Source: Nitrospirota bacterium
GTDB taxonomy: Bacteria; Nitrospirota; Thermodesulfovibrionia; Thermodesulfovibrionales; Magnetobacteriaceae
Assembly (NCBI GenBank): GCA_015232165.1
Contig: JADGAE010000094.1
Span: 1-6,993 of the forward strand
DNA length: 6,993 bases
Direction: 5' to 3'
Position numbers and translations under genes: made by a program. Positions 6,057 through 6,993 of the stretch are shown in pieces. The notes below the pieces were generated by a model. That model searched no databases and was not told where the DNA came from. It worked only from the letters and a program-made list of their open reading frames with translations. Numbering within the stretch: position 1 is the first letter of the stretch; each line of letters starts with the position of its first letter.

Positions 6057-6914
6057 ATGGAACATGCCTGCTGGATAGACTACAGACAAGATGGTAGTCT
6101 CCCCTTGCCTGAACACGTTAAAAGGGTTTATCTGGGCCATGAAACCTGTCAGGAGCGGCTTCCCTCTGTTGATGAGCTCCATAGACTATCAAAGACCCTT
6201 AAACGCAGAGACGTCAGCATAACCCTGGTTACTCCGTTTCTGACAAACGAAGGCATAACAAGGGTATATCAATTAATTGACTGCCTGCTGTCTGTACTGG
6301 ATACGGTGGAAGTTGTTTGCTCAGACTGGGGGCTTTTATATTATCTCATCGAAAACGGATTATGTACGCCAATAATAAGCCGTTTACTATCATCACAATT
6401 AACAGACCCGCGTATAATCAGAGTTTTCCAATCCATGCAACCTCCGGCGGAGGTAAAAAAGGTACAACATATTGATGGTGCTCAGTGTGTGCTTAAGTAC
6501 ACACCTCCTTCCAGTGATCTGGTTAGTCATTACCGAAGTTCCTGGATAGATAAGGACAATGTGATAGCATACCTTATTTCACGTGGCATTTATCGATGTG
6601 AGATAAGCAATGTTGCTCAGGGGGTTGAGCTAAGGACAGTAAAGGGATGGTCTTACTCCTTGCACGTCCCGGACGTCTTGGTGGCAGTAATGAGGCGGTG
6701 CCCGGATGAAAGAGAGGATTTCAACACCCCCCCCGATTGTCTTTCAGGTACCTGTTTAAAGGGTATAAGGAAACGATGGCATTTTCCAAACTTTCCAGTG
6801 GAATTCTTCCGTTGCGACAATGCCCTGTATTATCGCCGGCATACCCTCCCGGAAAACCTTACCTTACTGCCTGTGAATAGGATCGTATCAAACTATAAAG
6901 TACGCAATGAGTGA
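6057..6914 (+). CDS. UbiV-like U32-family partner protein
   Basis: This 285-residue protein resembles UbiV, the second subunit of the oxygen-independent hydroxylase pair UbiU-UbiV. The key sign is cysteine spacing. C31, in VYLGHETC, matches the first UbiV ligand in its ELVC-type loop. C215-x12-C228-x4-C233 nearly repeats the UbiV pattern (C180-x12-C193-x3-C197), so a [4Fe-4S] cluster is plausible. Residues 24-100 follow the UbiV barrel: VYLG, ITLVTPFLTNEG, VEVVCSDWGLLYYLIENG. The 20 residues after the last ligand hold a further C253. The start is ATG; an in-frame stop at 6030 excludes a longer form. A GGGGA (6043-6047) lies nine bases before it. The 3' end overlaps nadD by 8 bases. A role with the preceding UbiU-like protein is inferred from family and order. 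Identity to true UbiV looks low, so ubiquinone synthesis should not be assumed. Confidence 0.65.
   Translation: MEHACWIDYRQDGSLPLPEHVKRVYLGHETCQERLPSVDELHRLSKTLKRRDVSITLVTPFLTNEGITRVYQLIDCLLSVLDTVEVVCSDWGLLYYLIENGLCTPIISRLLSSQLTDPRIIRVFQSMQPPAEVKKVQHIDGAQCVLKYTPPSSDLVSHYRSSWIDKDNVIAYLISRGIYRCEISNVAQGVELRTVKGWSYSLHVPDVLVAVMRRCPDEREDFNTPPDCLSGTCLKGIRKRWHFPNFPVEFFRCDNALYYRRHTLPENLTLLPVNRIVSNYKVRNE
6727..6734 (+). repeat. C8 homopolymer tract in the UbiV-like gene
   Basis: Eight consecutive C encode part of NTPPD (residues 223-227), between the predicted cluster ligands C215 and C228. The frame is open through it. A one-base slip would destroy C228 and C233. Confidence 0.6.
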
Positions 6915-6993
6915 AAGACACGGGATTGGCCTATACGGTGGTACATTTAACCCCATCCATGTAGCGCACTTAACGGTGGCACAGGAGATATGG
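6907..6993 (+). CDS. nadD: Nicotinate-nucleotide adenylyltransferase, N-terminal fragment
   Basis: The first 29 codons (cut by the window end) give MSERHGIGLYGGTFNPIH followed by VAHLTVAQEIW. GGTFNPIHVAH is the nucleotide-binding GGTFxPxHxxH signature of NadD, the cytoplasmic enzyme that joins nicotinate mononucleotide to ATP to make deamido-NAD. The ATG lies inside the end of the UbiV-like gene (8-base overlap), so it is probably co-transcribed and translationally coupled. It is a housekeeping gene, and its place suggests the modification cassette has come to sit upstream of, and now helps to express, a chromosomal core gene. A family relative such as CoaD has a similar HxGH signature, but the GGTFNPIH form fits NadD best. 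Confidence 0.85.
   Translation, partial: MSERHGIGLYGGTFNPIHVAHLTVAQEIW

Overview
The window is bacterial, of moderate GC content, and every gene lies on the + strand. The genes are packed head to tail, with overlaps of 4 to 17 bases or gaps of 11 to 37 bases, so this reads as one operon. It carries two radical SAM enzymes, a pair of U32-type proteins related to the oxygen-independent hydroxylases UbiU/UbiV, and many iron-sulfur-type cysteine motifs. That points to an anaerobic or microaerobic host. The phylum cannot be fixed from this sequence; a Nitrospirota or Desulfobacterota-like bacterium is only a guess.

Layout. Bases 1-199 are intergenic: an intrinsic terminator of an upstream unit (about 8-37), an imperfect inverted repeat (43-86), and a near-consensus sigma-70 promoter (TTGACA at 110, extended TATAAT at 135). 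The operon then runs: a PqqD-like RiPP recognition protein with an unusual twin-arginine-like N-terminus (200-640); a radical SAM/SPASM peptide maturase (633-1985); a 125-residue peptide whose C-terminal half holds seven CxC motifs on a six-residue period (1969-2346); a secreted TPR protein (2358-3431); a B12-binding-type radical SAM enzyme (3450-5003); a UbiU-like U32 protein (5000-6019); a UbiV-like protein (6057-6914); and the start of nadD (6907 to the window end).

How the parts may work together. The first three genes look like a RiPP (ribosomally made, post-translationally modified peptide) cassette. The PqqD-like protein would hold the leader of the Cys-rich peptide, and the SPASM enzyme would modify the CxC core, for example by thioether formation. 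The B12-type radical SAM enzyme and the UbiU/UbiV-like pair follow with almost no gaps. They could be further tailoring enzymes (C-methylation, oxygen-independent hydroxylation) or a separate pathway that shares the transcript. No peptidase or transporter for the peptide is visible. The combination of a CxC-hexad peptide, a SPASM maturase with its own RRE-like N-terminus plus a separate RRE, a B12 radical SAM enzyme and a UbiU/UbiV-like pair matches no named system I recognise, and is the main point of interest here.
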